A DNA stretch of 64,000 nucleotides, from assembly GCA_934623575.1 (NCBI GenBank), contig CAKTVL010000001.1, positions 110,576-174,575 of the forward strand, written 5' to 3'. This DNA is from an uncultured Oscillospiraceae bacterium (GTDB lineage: Bacteria; Bacillota; Clostridia; Oscillospirales; Oscillospiraceae). Below, in pieces: positions 1 through 8,402 of the stretch (its first letter is position 1; each line of letters begins with the position of its first letter). The notes under the pieces are model-generated. The model saw only the letters and a program-made list of their open reading frames with translations, did no database searches and was not told the DNA's origin. Position numbers and translations under genes: made by a program.

Positions 1-2
1 GC

Positions 3-1661
3 ATGTTCGACGCCGTGGAGCGCATGGCGGACATGTACCCCAACAACATCGCCTTTGACTTCATGGGCAAGTCCACCACCTATAAAAAGATGGTGCAGGA
101 GATCGAGAAGTGCGCCAAGAGCCTGAAGACCCTGGGCGTGCGCCCCGGCGACAAGGTCACCATCGCCATGCCCAACTGCCCCCAGGCCATCTATATGTTC
201 TACGCGGTGAACCTGGTGGGCGGCATCGCCAACATGATCCACCCCCTGTCGGCGGAGAAGGAGATCGAGTTCTATCTCAACGCCTCCGAGTCCACCACCG
301 CCATCACCCTGGACCAGTTCTACGACAAGTTCGAGCACATCCGGCAGAACACCAAGATCATCAACATCATCATCGCCTCCGTCAAGGATGCGCTGTCCCG
401 CACCATCCGGGCGGGCTATATGCTCACCGAGGGCCGCAAGATCCAGAAGATCCCCGAGGACGCCCCGGTCATCCGCTGGAAGGAATTCATGGACATGTCC
501 CGGTACTGCTTCTACAAGAATTACCGGGTGGAGCGCGGCTTCGACGACCCCGCGGTGATCCTGTACTCCGGCGGCACCACCGGCACCACCAAGGGCATCG
601 TGCTGACCAACGGCAACTTCAACGCCCTGGGCCAGCAGATCATCGCCACCAACCCCATGTTCCGCCCCGGTGACAAGATGCTGGCGGCCATGCCCCTGTT
701 CCACGGCTTCGGCCTGGGCGTGTGCGTCCATTCCATGCTGGCCAACGGCGGCCGCTGCATCCTGATCCCCCGGTTCACCGCCAAGAGCTACGCCAAGCAG
801 ATCGTCAAGTATAAGTGCAACTTCATCGCCGGCGTGCCCACGCTGTATGAGGCGCTGCTGCGCCTACCCAGCATGGACGGCGCCGACCTCAGCAGCCTGA
901 AGGGCGTGTTCTCCGGCGGCGACAGCCTGTCCATCGAGCTGAAGAAGAAGTTCGACAAGTTCCTGTACGACCACAAGGCCGTCATCCAGGTCCGCGAGGG
1001 CTACGGCACCACCGAGACGGTGACCGCCTGCTGCCTGACCCCCACCAATATCTATAAAGAAGGCTCCATCGGCCTGCCCTTCCCCGACACCTATATCAAG
1101 ATCGTCAAGCCCGACACCGACGAGGAGCTGCCCTACGGCGAGGAGGGCGAGATCCTGCTGGCCGGCCCCACGGTCATGAAGGAGTACATGAACAACCCCG
1201 AGGAGACCGCCCACACCCTGCGCAAGCACGCGGACGGCCTGACCTGGGTGTACACCGGCGACCTGGGCACCATGGACGAGCAGGGCTTCATCTACTTCAA
1301 GGGCCGCGCCAAGCGCATGATCATCACCTCCGGCTACAACGTCTATCCCGGCCAGCTGGAGAACATTCTGGATGCCCACGAGGCCGTGCAGATGAGCTGC
1401 ATTATCGGCGTGCCCGACCCCTACAAGATGCAGAAGGTCAAGGCCTTCGTCATGCTGAAGCCGGGCACCCCCGCCACGGACGAGACCAAGCAGCAGCTGC
1501 TGGACTACTGCCGCAAGCACGTGGCCAAGTACGCCATGCCCTACGACATCGAGTTCCGGGACGAGCTGCCCAAGACCCTGGTGGGCAAGGTGGCCTACCG
1601 CGTGCTGGAGGATGAGGAAAAGGCCAAGCTGGCCGCCCAGGCGGAGCAGGCCGAGGCGTGA
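3..1661 (+). CDS. AMP-dependent acyl-CoA synthetase/ligase, 5' end cut by window edge
   Basis: ANL-superfamily ligase: activates a carboxylate as acyl-AMP and transfers it to CoA in the cytoplasm. Visible motifs are the phosphate-binding A3 loop YSGGTTGTTKG (residues 188-198), A5 YGTTE (334-338), A7 YTGDLG (417-422), A8 GRAKRMIITSGYNVYPG (434-450) and the A10 region PKTLVGKV carrying the catalytic lysine. The ATG at base 3 is probably internal: the frame is open to the edge and the family normally has some 20 further N-terminal residues. It lies about 35 nt ahead of a YheO-like regulator on the same strand, so the two may be co-transcribed. The substrate (fatty, aryl or bile acid) cannot be read from the sequence. 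Confidence 0.9.
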   Translation: MFDAVERMADMYPNNIAFDFMGKSTTYKKMVQEIEKCAKSLKTLGVRPGDKVTIAMPNCPQAIYMFYAVNLVGGIANMIHPLSAEKEIEFYLNASESTTAITLDQFYDKFEHIRQNTKIINIIIASVKDALSRTIRAGYMLTEGRKIQKIPEDAPVIRWKEFMDMSRYCFYKNYRVERGFDDPAVILYSGGTTGTTKGIVLTNGNFNALGQQIIATNPMFRPGDKMLAAMPLFHGFGLGVCVHSMLANGGRCILIPRFTAKSYAKQIVKYKCNFIAGVPTLYEALLRLPSMDGADLSSLKGVFSGGDSLSIELKKKFDKFLYDHKAVIQVREGYGTTETVTACCLTPTNIYKEGSIGLPFPDTYIKIVKPDTDEELPYGEEGEILLAGPTVMKEYMNNPEETAHTLRKHADGLTWVYTGDLGTMDEQGFIYFKGRAKRMIITSGYNVYPGQLENILDAHEAVQMSCIIGVPDPYKMQKVKAFVMLKPGTPATDETKQQLLDYCRKHVAKYAMPYDIEFRDELPKTLVGKVAYRVLEDEEKAKLAAQAEQAEA

Positions 1662-1696
1662 CCATCCCCCGCGAGAAATACTAAGGAGGCTGTGCT

Positions 1697-2386
1697 ATGG
1701 ATGCGGAGCTGATACGGCAATATACCCTGATCGTGGACTTTCTGGGCCATGTGCTGGGCCCTGACTACGAGATCGCCCTCCACGAGCTGGAGGACGACTC
1801 CAACCGGATCATCGCCATCGCCAACGGCGAGCTGACCGGGCGGCACATCGGCTCCCCTCTCAGCAATAAAATGCTGGAATTCGTGGCCGGCAACCTGTAT
1901 GAGACCCAGAACTATGTGCTGAACTTTGAGTCCGTGTCCGCCACGGGCAAGACCATGTGCTCCAACTCCATGTTCATCAAGGGGCGGCACGGGGAGCTCA
2001 GCGGCCTGCTGTGCATCAACTTCGACGCCAGCCGCTACGAGGAGCTGAGCCGCAGGGTCATGGAGCTGTGCGGCGGCGGGCTGAAGCGGGGCGTTCCCAG
2101 CGGCACCCGGCTCATTGCCGACGGCAATGACCCGGTGGAGACGCCGGTGCGCAGCGGCTATCCCACATCCATCGCCGGCGCCACCGCCAGCATCGTCTCC
2201 CAGGTGGTGGCCAACTACCCGGTGGAGGTGGACCGCCTGACCCAGGACGAGAAGATGGAGATCATGGACATCCTGAACCGCAAGGGCGTGTTTTTGCTGA
2301 AGGGCTCCGTCAGCCATGTGGCGCAGACGCTGCACAGCAGCGAGGCCAGCATCTACCGCTATCTGGGCAAGCTGAACAACAAGTAA
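1697..2386 (+). CDS. YheO/DauR-like PAS-HTH transcriptional regulator
   Basis: A 229-aa DNA-binding regulator of the YheO-like family. The N-terminal half (about residues 5-115) is the PAS-like YheO domain (GPDYEIALHELEDDSNRIIAIANG, then HIGSPLS). The C-terminal 60 residues form the DauR-type helix-turn-helix, with DEKMEIMDILNRKGVFLLKG followed by VSHVAQTLHSSEASIYRYL. The start is set by an AAGGAGG ribosome binding site 8 nt upstream. It follows the acyl-CoA ligase closely and ends in a strong terminator, so it probably closes that transcription unit. The ligand is unknown; family members often respond to small metabolites. Confidence 0.85.
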   Translation: MDAELIRQYTLIVDFLGHVLGPDYEIALHELEDDSNRIIAIANGELTGRHIGSPLSNKMLEFVAGNLYETQNYVLNFESVSATGKTMCSNSMFIKGRHGELSGLLCINFDASRYEELSRRVMELCGGGLKRGVPSGTRLIADGNDPVETPVRSGYPTSIAGATASIVSQVVANYPVEVDRLTQDEKMEIMDILNRKGVFLLKGSVSHVAQTLHSSEASIYRYLGKLNNK

Positions 2387-2416
2387 AAAAAGGGCGCCCT
2401 TGGCGCCCTTTTTTTA
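2385..2416 (+). terminator. Rho-independent terminator
   Basis: GGGCGCC/GGCGCCC stem with a 3-nt loop, flanked by an A-run and seven T's, immediately after the YheO-like gene's stop codon. Confidence 0.9.
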
Positions 2417-2425
2417 TACCGGTCA

Positions 2426-2454
2426 TTGACCGGGCACCGGAAATGCTTTATAAT
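2426..2454 (+). promoter_or_regulatory. Sigma-A type promoter for the XpaC-TelA-TPM cluster
   Basis: TTGACC, 17-nt spacer, TATAAT. The promoter covers the ATG at 2426, which rules that ATG out as a start codon and supports the TTG start at 2489. Confidence 0.85.
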
Positions 2455-2488
2455 GTATAGTCACAAACAAGAACTGGAGGCGACCGGA

Positions 2489-3268
2489 TTGAAAACCAAG
2501 ACCATCGTCCATAAATCAGCCGCACCCATCTATGCCGCGGCGGTGACATGGGTGCTGTACGCACTGCTGTTCCCGCTGTATCAGGTGGGGCACTTCCTGC
2601 TGGCGGCCGGCGCCGCCGCCGTGGTGGCCCTCATCGCCCGGATGTTCTGCCGGGACGTCACCGAGACCGTGGAGGTCCCGGAGGAGCCGGTGTCCACCGG
2701 CAACGTGGAGCTGGACAAGGCCATCGCCGAGGGCGACGCCGCCATCAAGGTCATGCGCACCCTGAACGACAGCATCCAGGACGAGACCATCTCCGGCCAG
2801 ATCGACCGGCTGGAGGAGGTCAGCGGCAAGATCTTCGACCATGTAAAGGCCCGCCCGGAGAAGCTGCCCCAGATCCGCAAATTCATGAGCTACTATCTGC
2901 CCACCACCCTGAAGCTGCTGCGCAGCTACGACGAGCTGAGCCGACAGGGCGTCAGCGGGCAGAACATCACCGGCACCATGGAGAAGGTGGAGGGCATGAT
3001 GGCCGCCATCGTGCTGGCCTTCGAAAAGCAGCTGGACGCCCTGTTCGGTGACCAGGCCATGGACATCTCCACCGACGTCACCGTGCTGGAGAACATGATG
3101 GCCCGGGAGGGCCTCGCCGGCGGGGACGTGCTGCACAAGACGGCGCAGGAAACCCCGGTGACCGACCCCGACCCGTCGCTGGACATCCGCAATACCAACG
3201 CACAGACCCAGCCGCCGGAGGGCGAGAGCAGCGTGGACGCCGGGAACGGCATCACCCTGGAGCTGTAG
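2489..3268 (+). CDS. XpaC-like (5-bromo-4-chloroindolyl phosphate hydrolysis) membrane protein
   Basis: A 259-aa protein of the XpaC family. It begins with two adjacent hydrophobic segments (about residues 10-50), followed by a long helical cytoplasmic part containing the family's IRKFMSYYLPTTLKLLRSYDEL core. I chose the TTG start because GGAGG lies 8 nt upstream and because a consensus promoter overlaps the earlier ATG. The C-terminal 50 residues are acidic and probably disordered. XpaC is regularly encoded next to TelA, as here (54-nt gap), and the pair is linked to envelope stress and toxic-anion tolerance. The biochemical activity is not known; the family name reflects a phenotype, not a reaction. 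Confidence 0.85.
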   Translation: MKTKTIVHKSAAPIYAAAVTWVLYALLFPLYQVGHFLLAAGAAAVVALIARMFCRDVTETVEVPEEPVSTGNVELDKAIAEGDAAIKVMRTLNDSIQDETISGQIDRLEEVSGKIFDHVKARPEKLPQIRKFMSYYLPTTLKLLRSYDELSRQGVSGQNITGTMEKVEGMMAAIVLAFEKQLDALFGDQAMDISTDVTVLENMMAREGLAGGDVLHKTAQETPVTDPDPSLDIRNTNAQTQPPEGESSVDAGNGITLEL

Positions 3269-3322
3269 TGCAATACAACATGTAATTTTTTGTAAGAAAA
3301 TCACAGAAAGGAATCGAAAAAC

Positions 3323-4498
3323 ATGGCTGACAACATGATGCCCGAGCTGACCCTGACCCCTGACGATACCGCCGCCGCTGCCGCGGTGGAGGTCCCCTCC
3401 CTGACGCTGACGCCGGAGGCGCCCGAGGTGCCCCAGCAGGAAGAAAAGAAGATCGAGCCGGTGGAGATGGATGACAAGCTGCTGACTGACGAGGAAAAGA
3501 AGGCCGTGGAGGAATTCTCCCACAAGATCGACATCCGCGACACCAACCAGGTGCTGCAGTACGGCGCGGCGGCTCAGAAGAGCGTGGCCTCCTTCTCCGA
3601 GAACGCCCTGAACAACGTCCGCAGCAAGGACATGGGCGAGATCGGCGAGGACCTGAGCCGTCTGGTGGTGGAGCTGAAGGGCTTCGGCGAGGACGAGGAG
3701 AAGAAGGGCCTGTTCGGCATCTTCAAGAAGGCCGGAAACAAGCTGGAGACCATGAAGGCCCAGTACAACAAGGTCGAGGCCAACGTGGACAAGATCGCCC
3801 AGAATCTGGAGAACCATCAGATCACGCTGCTGAAGGACGTGGCCATGTTCGACCAGATGTATGAGCTGAACCTAAAGTACTACAAGGAACTGACCATGTA
3901 CATCCTGGCCGGCAAGAAGCGCCTGGCCGAGGTGCGCTCCATCGAGCTGGAGGAGCTGCGCAAGAAGGCGGAGCAGACCGGTCTTGCCGAGGACGCCCAG
4001 GCCTACAACGACCTGGTGAACCTGTGCAGCCGCTTCGAGAAGAAGCTCCACGACCTGGAGCTGACCCGCATGGTGTCCGTGCAGATGGGCCCCCAGACCC
4101 GCCTGCTGCAGAACAATGACACCCTGATGATCGAGAAGATCCAGTCCTCCCTGGTGAACACCATCCCCCTGTGGAAGAGCCAGATGGTGCTGGCTCTGGG
4201 CATGGAGCACAGCCGTCAGGCCACCGCCGCCCAGAACGCCGTCACCGAGATGACCAACGACCTGCTGAAGAAGAATGCCGACACCCTGAAGATGGGCACC
4301 ATCGCCACCGCCAAGGAGGCCGAGCGCTCCATCATCGACATCGAGACGCTGCAACACACCAACCAGCAGCTGATCTCCACCCTGGACGAGGTGCTGACCA
4401 TCCAGCAGGAGGGCGCGGCCAAGCGCAAGGAGGCCGAGGTCGAGCTGGGCAAGATCGAGGGCGAGCTGAAGCAGAAGCTGATGGAGCTGCGCGGCTGA
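3323..4498 (+). CDS. TelA/KlaA-family toxic anion resistance protein
   Basis: A 391-aa cytosolic helical protein of the TelA family (tellurite/toxic-anion resistance; YceH in Bacillus). The first 65 residues are an acidic low-complexity leader that repeats the sequence LTLTP. The TelA domain follows from about residue 70 to the end and is mostly coiled coil (EELRKKAEQTGLAEDAQAY, QMGPQTRLLQNNDTL). An AAAGGA ribosome binding site lies upstream. It sits between XpaC and a TPM-domain protein, a recurrent envelope-stress trio. The name is historical; a role in membrane or phage-shock-like stress is inferred from family context. Confidence 0.9.
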   Translation: MADNMMPELTLTPDDTAAAAAVEVPSLTLTPEAPEVPQQEEKKIEPVEMDDKLLTDEEKKAVEEFSHKIDIRDTNQVLQYGAAAQKSVASFSENALNNVRSKDMGEIGEDLSRLVVELKGFGEDEEKKGLFGIFKKAGNKLETMKAQYNKVEANVDKIAQNLENHQITLLKDVAMFDQMYELNLKYYKELTMYILAGKKRLAEVRSIELEELRKKAEQTGLAEDAQAYNDLVNLCSRFEKKLHDLELTRMVSVQMGPQTRLLQNNDTLMIEKIQSSLVNTIPLWKSQMVLALGMEHSRQATAAQNAVTEMTNDLLKKNADTLKMGTIATAKEAERSIIDIETLQHTNQQLISTLDEVLTIQQEGAAKRKEAEVELGKIEGELKQKLMELRG

Positions 4499-4535
4499 GA
4501 AACAGAAATACTCTCCTTTGGAAAGGGGAACCACT

Positions 4536-5603
4536 ATGAAATTCTTCCAAAAACGCGGTACGGCGCTGGTGGTGCTGGTGCTGGCCATCGTGGGCGCTAT
4601 CTTCATCGGCCAGAGCCGCAAGGACGCCTTTCTGGCCAAAAAGCCCACGGCGCTGCCGGACGTAAGCTATCAGAACTGGATCTGCGACGACGCCGGTCTG
4701 CTGAATGACCAGACGGAACAGCTGATCCGGGACTACAACAACAGCTGGAATGATAAATACTACGCCATCGTGGCGGTGGCCACCATCGACCACCTCTCCG
4801 GCTGGGACGGCCAGGACTTCGCCGCCAACCTGGGGCAGCAGTGGGGCCTGGGCGCCAACGACATGATACTGCTGCTGGTGAAGGACGGCGACTGGCAGGT
4901 CTACTGCGGCGACAACGTGGGCTATGTCATGACCGACACCCAGCAGAACAAGCTGCGGCAGGCCATCGAGACCACCTATTACAGCGGCGACTTCGACAGC
5001 GCCGTCACCGCCTTCTTCCGTCAGGCGGACGTATTCTACGGGCAGGCGCAGCTGGGCGGCGGCTACAGCAGCGGTGACGACGGCTGGTACGCCCCTGCCG
5101 CCCCGGCGGCCGCCGGCAGCAGCGGCGTGTCCATCGGCAGCGTGGTGCTGCTGATCGTGGCCATCTTCGTGGTGTGGATGCTGCTGGATGCCCTGCGGTA
5201 CAGCCGCTACCGGCGGCGCTACATCGTGGGCGCGCCGGTGAACGTGGTGCGGCCCGTGTACTACCCCGTATTCTGGGGCCGGCGCTACGCGCCGCCTCCT
5301 CCGCCCCGTGCGCCCCGGCCGCCCCGTCCCCCTATGGGCGGCGGTCCGAGACCCCCTATGGGCGGCGGCCCGAGACCCCCTATGGGCGGCGGCCCGCGGC
5401 CCAGCGCACCGCGGCCCTCCCGGCCCGGCAGCCGCCCCTCCGGCGGCCCGAGACCCAGCGCGCCACGGCCCAGTCGCCCCAGCCGCCCCAGCCGCCCCAG
5501 CGGTGGCTTCAGCGGCGGCGGCTTTGGCGGCGGTTCCCGCGGAGGCGGCAGCCGCGGCGGTGGCTTTGGCGGCGGCGGCTTCGGCGGCGGCAAGCGTCGG
5601 TAA
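4536..5603 (+). CDS. TPM-domain membrane protein with Pro/Gly-rich repeat tail
   Basis: A 355-aa membrane protein. Residues 8-25 form an N-terminal signal/anchor. A TPM (YgcG-like) domain spans about 45-175 with the typical GWDGQDFAANLGQQWGLG and MILLLVKDGDWQVYCGDNVG segments. A second hydrophobic segment (about 200-220) follows, then a basic tail made of RPPMGGGP repeats and ending GGFSGGGFGGGSRGGG. TPM domains are extracytoplasmic and implicated in photosystem or membrane-protein quality control. The start at 4536 is preferred over the ATG at 4518, because GAAAGGGG lies just before it. It is the third gene of the XpaC-TelA cluster. Confidence 0.85.
   Translation: MKFFQKRGTALVVLVLAIVGAIFIGQSRKDAFLAKKPTALPDVSYQNWICDDAGLLNDQTEQLIRDYNNSWNDKYYAIVAVATIDHLSGWDGQDFAANLGQQWGLGANDMILLLVKDGDWQVYCGDNVGYVMTDTQQNKLRQAIETTYYSGDFDSAVTAFFRQADVFYGQAQLGGGYSSGDDGWYAPAAPAAAGSSGVSIGSVVLLIVAIFVVWMLLDALRYSRYRRRYIVGAPVNVVRPVYYPVFWGRRYAPPPPPRAPRPPRPPMGGGPRPPMGGGPRPPMGGGPRPSAPRPSRPGSRPSGGPRPSAPRPSRPSRPSRPSGGFSGGGFGGGSRGGGSRGGGFGGGGFGGGKRR
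5328..5399 (+). repeat. Three tandem 24-bp units inside the TPM gene
   Basis: Three near-identical 24-bp units encode consecutive RPPMGGGP blocks in the basic tail. The unit is in frame, so copy-number change would lengthen or shorten the tail without breaking the gene. Confidence 0.8.
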
Positions 5604-5610
5604 GCATAGT

Positions 5611-5645
5611 AAAAACACCCGGCCTGACGGCCGGGTGTTTTTGCG
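5611..5645. terminator. Bidirectional terminator between TPM gene and GntR gene
   Basis: AAAAACACCCGGC / GCCGGGTGTTTTT stem with a 4-nt loop, T-run on both strands, between convergent genes. Confidence 0.88.
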
Positions 5646-5670
5646 CTGCGGGGCCTTCGGCCGGGGGTGT

Positions 5671-6392
5671 TTACTCCGAAGAGCTGACGGAAGCCACCGC
5701 ACCTGGGTGATAAACTGCTCCAACCCCTGCCGCAGCAGCGCCGAGGCCCGCTGGCCCTCCCCCGTCTCGATGCAGGCGGTGAACTGCTCCACCCGCTCCA
5801 GACACCGCGCCGTGCCGGTGAGCCGTATATACTCCTTCCAGAACTCCAGATTCACCGTGGTAAGGGCGTTGAACAGCAGCGGTGTGATGGTGTTGCCGCT
5901 GAAGAAGGTGATGCCCCGGTGGTAGCGGAACAGCGCCTCGGCAAAGGCCTGCACGCCCTCCTCCGATGCCTGCACCACCTGCTGCTGCAGGGCCCGCAGG
6001 GCCGCCATATCCCCCGGCGTGTGCCGCGCGGCCAGCTCCTCCATGGCTGGGCCCTCCAGATAGTACCGCAGCTGCAATATGCTGCCCGCCGTCTTGGCGT
6101 CCGGTATGCCCCCGTGGAAGTCCATAATGGCCCGCAGTGTCTCCAGACTGCCGGTCTGGGCATAGTCCGCCACGGTGACGCCCCGGCGGGAGGCGATGTC
6201 CAGAAACCCCAGCCGGTGCAGCTCCCGCAGCCCCTCATGGACCACGGTCTTGCTGATCTTTATCTCATCGGCCAGCTCCCGCTCAGTGGGCAGCCTGTCC
6301 CCCGGACGCAATTCGCCGGAGAGGATCATCCCCTCCAGCTGCTGGATGAACAGCTCCTTCACCGTGGGCGCCACGATCTCGCGAAAGGCCAT
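5671..6392 (-). CDS. FadR-type GntR transcriptional regulator, C-terminal frame disturbed
   Basis: A winged-helix GntR domain at about residues 1-70 (PGDRLPTERELADEIKISKTVVHEGLRELHRLGFLDI) is followed by a helical FCD ligand-binding domain. The start at 6392 (MAFREIVAPTVKEL) matches the usual family N terminus; it has only a weak GGGA ribosome binding site, and an ATG at 6464 would add 24 atypical residues. In the GntR frame there is no stop codon before the terminator: the frame runs on through it and deep into the antisense of the TPM gene. A stop in another frame at 5671-5673 would give a normal ending, so a single-base frameshift near 5675-5720 is likely. The target genes and ligand are unknown. 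Confidence 0.75.
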
Positions 6393-6464
6393 CGATCCCA
6401 ACAGTACCGACAGTGACATTGCGGGTATCAAGAACTGGTTCAATGACAACCTTGCATAAAGCAT

Positions 6465-7166
6465 GACAAGAAAAACAGCGGTGCGAGTGCAATCAGGAAT
6501 CTACACAACATAGGAAAGCTCTGTGCTGCGTGTTGAACGCGGCACAGAGCTTTTTCCGTTTCTGGCGGTTTTTGGCGGCATATTTGATGCCCTGTTCGCA
6601 GGACACACCTTTACACTTCACGGAATCAGACAATATGTAGCCAAGCCGCAAAAAGTCACGCGGAGCCGCGCATCGGCTACACGATACTGTAAATCACGGA
6701 ATGATGCAATCCATACGCGCAAACGGGAGAAACTTCACGAAGCAGGCAAGCATTGATTTTTCTCACCTGATTTCAAGCCATGTTTGCCCGAAAATCTATG
6801 AAAATCCGGTTTGTTTGGAAAGCGTTCACAGTTTTATTTGAAAAACCATCTTGCAATATTCAGCGAAATCAAATATCAATCTTGGCGGTCAGAGGTAGAG
6901 ACTGTCTCCCCCCGTTCTTGATTGATAGGATGGATTTAGCGTTGGAATAGGTGTCGAAAATGTTGGCTTTTCGATTGTTAGAAGCGAGGAATGGCAGAGG
7001 TGTATGGGATTCCCCATCTCTCGTCGAACGCGCTCACACAGCAAAAAGTCAGATTGATCTCCTGTCTGACCGCCCCATACAGCGAGGAACGCCGCAGGGC
7101 GGCAAGCGAGGCGGCGAAAAAGTGCGGTGTTCATAGAAAAGACGCCGGAAGGCAAGAAAATTGTGA
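6465..7166. other. AT-richer intergenic stretch at the left of the acquired island
   Basis: About 700 bp with clearly lower GC than its surroundings and no convincing gene. It holds one terminator hairpin and short open frames without ribosome binding sites. A 14-bp sequence at 6668-6681 recurs exactly at 8447-8460. I read the stretch as debris of a mobile or horizontally acquired segment. Confidence 0.5.
6515..6555 (+). terminator. Terminator-like hairpin in the island
   Basis: AAAGCTCTGTGC and GCACAGAGCTTT form a perfect 12-bp stem around an 18-nt loop, followed by T's on the + strand. No intact gene precedes it, which suggests that it outlived its gene. Confidence 0.75.
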
Positions 7167-7195
7167 TTGACAAGTTTACTTGGCAACGATATAAT
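7167..7195 (+). promoter_or_regulatory. Consensus promoter for the DUF6442-XRE unit
   Basis: TTGACA, 17-nt spacer, TATAAT: a perfect sigma-A promoter 38 nt upstream of the first gene of the low-GC island. Confidence 0.9.
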
Positions 7196-7232
7196 AATGA
7201 CAAGAAAACTTGGAAAGGAGCGATTCTGTTCA

Positions 7233-7562
7233 ATGAATAAAGAGAAGATTTTGGAAAGCAGCCGCAGAGAAAACAAAAATAGAGATTTAGCAGAAATGGA
7301 AGTGACCGCGCAGGCGGGAAACATTGCCGGACGTGTCGGCGCTACGGTCTGCGTTGTTCTCACGCTTATCTTTCGTATCTTCACAAAAACGTACTTTCTA
7401 AGCCCGTGGGTTGTTTATTTCAGCATCCTTACTACCCACACTCTTGTAAAGTATGCAAGGCTAAAGAGAAAAACCGACTTGATCCTTGGCATTCTCTATT
7501 TGGCGATGTGCCTCACGTTTCTTGCCTTTTTTATCCTGCGGCTTGTGGAGGTCAAGGAATGA
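7233..7562 (+). CDS. DUF6442 family membrane protein
   Basis: A 109-aa protein matching the DUF6442 pattern: a charged N terminus (MNKEKILESSRRENKNRDL) followed by three to four hydrophobic segments from about residue 33 to the end. AAAGGAG precedes the ATG, and the perfect promoter upstream makes the ATG at 7167 impossible. Its stop codon overlaps the start of the next gene (ATGA), so it is translationally coupled to the XRE regulator, the usual neighbour of this family. Function is unknown; the pair may be a small membrane protein with its own regulator. Base composition is much lower in GC than the flanking chromosome. Confidence 0.85.
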   Translation: MNKEKILESSRRENKNRDLAEMEVTAQAGNIAGRVGATVCVVLTLIFRIFTKTYFLSPWVVYFSILTTHTLVKYARLKRKTDLILGILYLAMCLTFLAFFILRLVEVKE

Positions 7563-7765
7563 ATGACGAGCTGAAATTGAAAAACAACCTCAAGGAAGCA
7601 CGCGCAGAGAAAAAGCTATCCCAAACACAACTGGCGGAAATGATCGGTGTATCGAGAAACACGATCAGTTCCATTGAAACAGGGCAATTCAACCCCACCG
7701 CAAAGCTGGCATTGATCCTCTGCATTGCTCTGGACAAGAAATTTGAAGAACTGTTTTATTTTTAA
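7559..7765 (+). CDS. Small XRE-family helix-turn-helix regulator
   Basis: A 68-aa single-domain Cro/CI-type DNA-binding protein. The helix-turn-helix is read from LKEARAEKKLSQTQLAEMIGVSRNTISSIETGQFNPTAKLALILC, covering about residues 10-55. It has the typical short C terminus of the YgzD/Sty-like compact XRE group (DKKFEELFYF). It overlaps DUF6442 by 4 nt and is followed 11 nt later by another small membrane protein. It probably controls this three-gene unit from the promoter at 7167. Confidence 0.92.
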   Translation: MNDELKLKNNLKEARAEKKLSQTQLAEMIGVSRNTISSIETGQFNPTAKLALILCIALDKKFEELFYF

Positions 7766-7776
7766 GGAGGAAGCGA

Positions 7777-8079
7777 ATGGATAATATCGCTCTGTTGATC
7801 TTAGGCATATTCATCTCCGTTATTGGAATCATGAATATGACTGGAAATATCAGCACAATACATTCCTACAACCGAAGAAAGGTCAAGGAAGAGGATGTAC
7901 CGAAGTACGGGAGAGCCGTCGGCACAGGTACACTTATCATCGGTGTATCTTTGATAGCGGCATTTGTCACAACTTTCTGGAGTGAAGAGGCAATGTCTTT
8001 CATTGTTATTCCGGCGCTCGTCATCGGCTTGGGCTTTATCTTGTATGCACAGTTCAAGTACAATAAGGGAATCTTCTAA
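7777..8079 (+). CDS. Small membrane protein of the DUF6442/XRE unit
   Basis: A 100-aa protein with three predicted transmembrane segments (about residues 4-20, 48-66 and 72-90) and a soluble loop with YNRRKVKEEDVPKYG between the first two. This resembles small DUF3784-like membrane proteins but I do not assign a family. AAGGAGG lies 8 nt upstream of the ATG. It is the last gene of the low-GC island's operon and is followed by a hairpin terminator. Function unknown. Confidence 0.75.
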   Translation: MDNIALLILGIFISVIGIMNMTGNISTIHSYNRRKVKEEDVPKYGRAVGTGTLIIGVSLIAAFVTTFWSEEAMSFIVIPALVIGLGFILYAQFKYNKGIF

Positions 8080-8167
8080 CTCGTTTTTTTGAAAACCTAT
8101 TGACTGGCACTTTGGGGGACAGCGTCTCCTATCATTTCTATAAGGGCTTGGGACTTTCCCAAAAATG

Positions 8168-8209
8168 AAAACAGGGCGTTTCGGCGGTCAGCCGGAACGC
8201 TCTGTTTTT
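8168..8209 (+). terminator. Terminator at the right part of the island
   Basis: AACAGGGCGTTTCGGC pairs with GCCGGAACGCTCTGTT (few mismatches) and is followed by TTTTT. It is the likely end of the three-gene island transcript. Confidence 0.75.
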
Positions 8210-8279
8210 CCGGTGTGGGTACTCACCGGATTTGCTTGCTGCTCTACAAGGAAATCCCGGTCAACCCACGCCGTTTTTT

Positions 8280-8299
8280 GCAAGTGTAGCTACACTTGC
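8280..8299. repeat. 20-bp perfect palindrome
   Basis: GCAAGTGTAG followed directly by its exact inverse complement. It lies in the non-coding right end of the island, about 110 bp from the boundary with the truncated oxidoreductase. It may be a remnant of a recombination or protein-binding site. Confidence 0.6.
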
Positions 8300-8402
8300 T
8301 GTGCTTGCTCATCCTCTAACAATCGCATTGGCTCGAACGTTTGTTCTTGATATAATTGGAATGAGAGATTGAAAAAGCCTTAAAATCCAGCTAATTTTCA
8401 TT

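Noticed and set aside
2426..2488. ATG at 2426 as start of the XpaC-like gene
   Set aside because: The ATG lies inside a consensus promoter (-35 at 2426, -10 at 2449) and lacks a ribosome binding site; the TTG at 2489 has one.
4332..6464. A 710-codon minus-strand frame joining the GntR regulator with antisense of the TPM gene
   Set aside because: Only the first 230 codons resemble a protein. The rest crosses a strong terminator and is low-complexity antisense. I treat it as a regulator with a disturbed C terminus.
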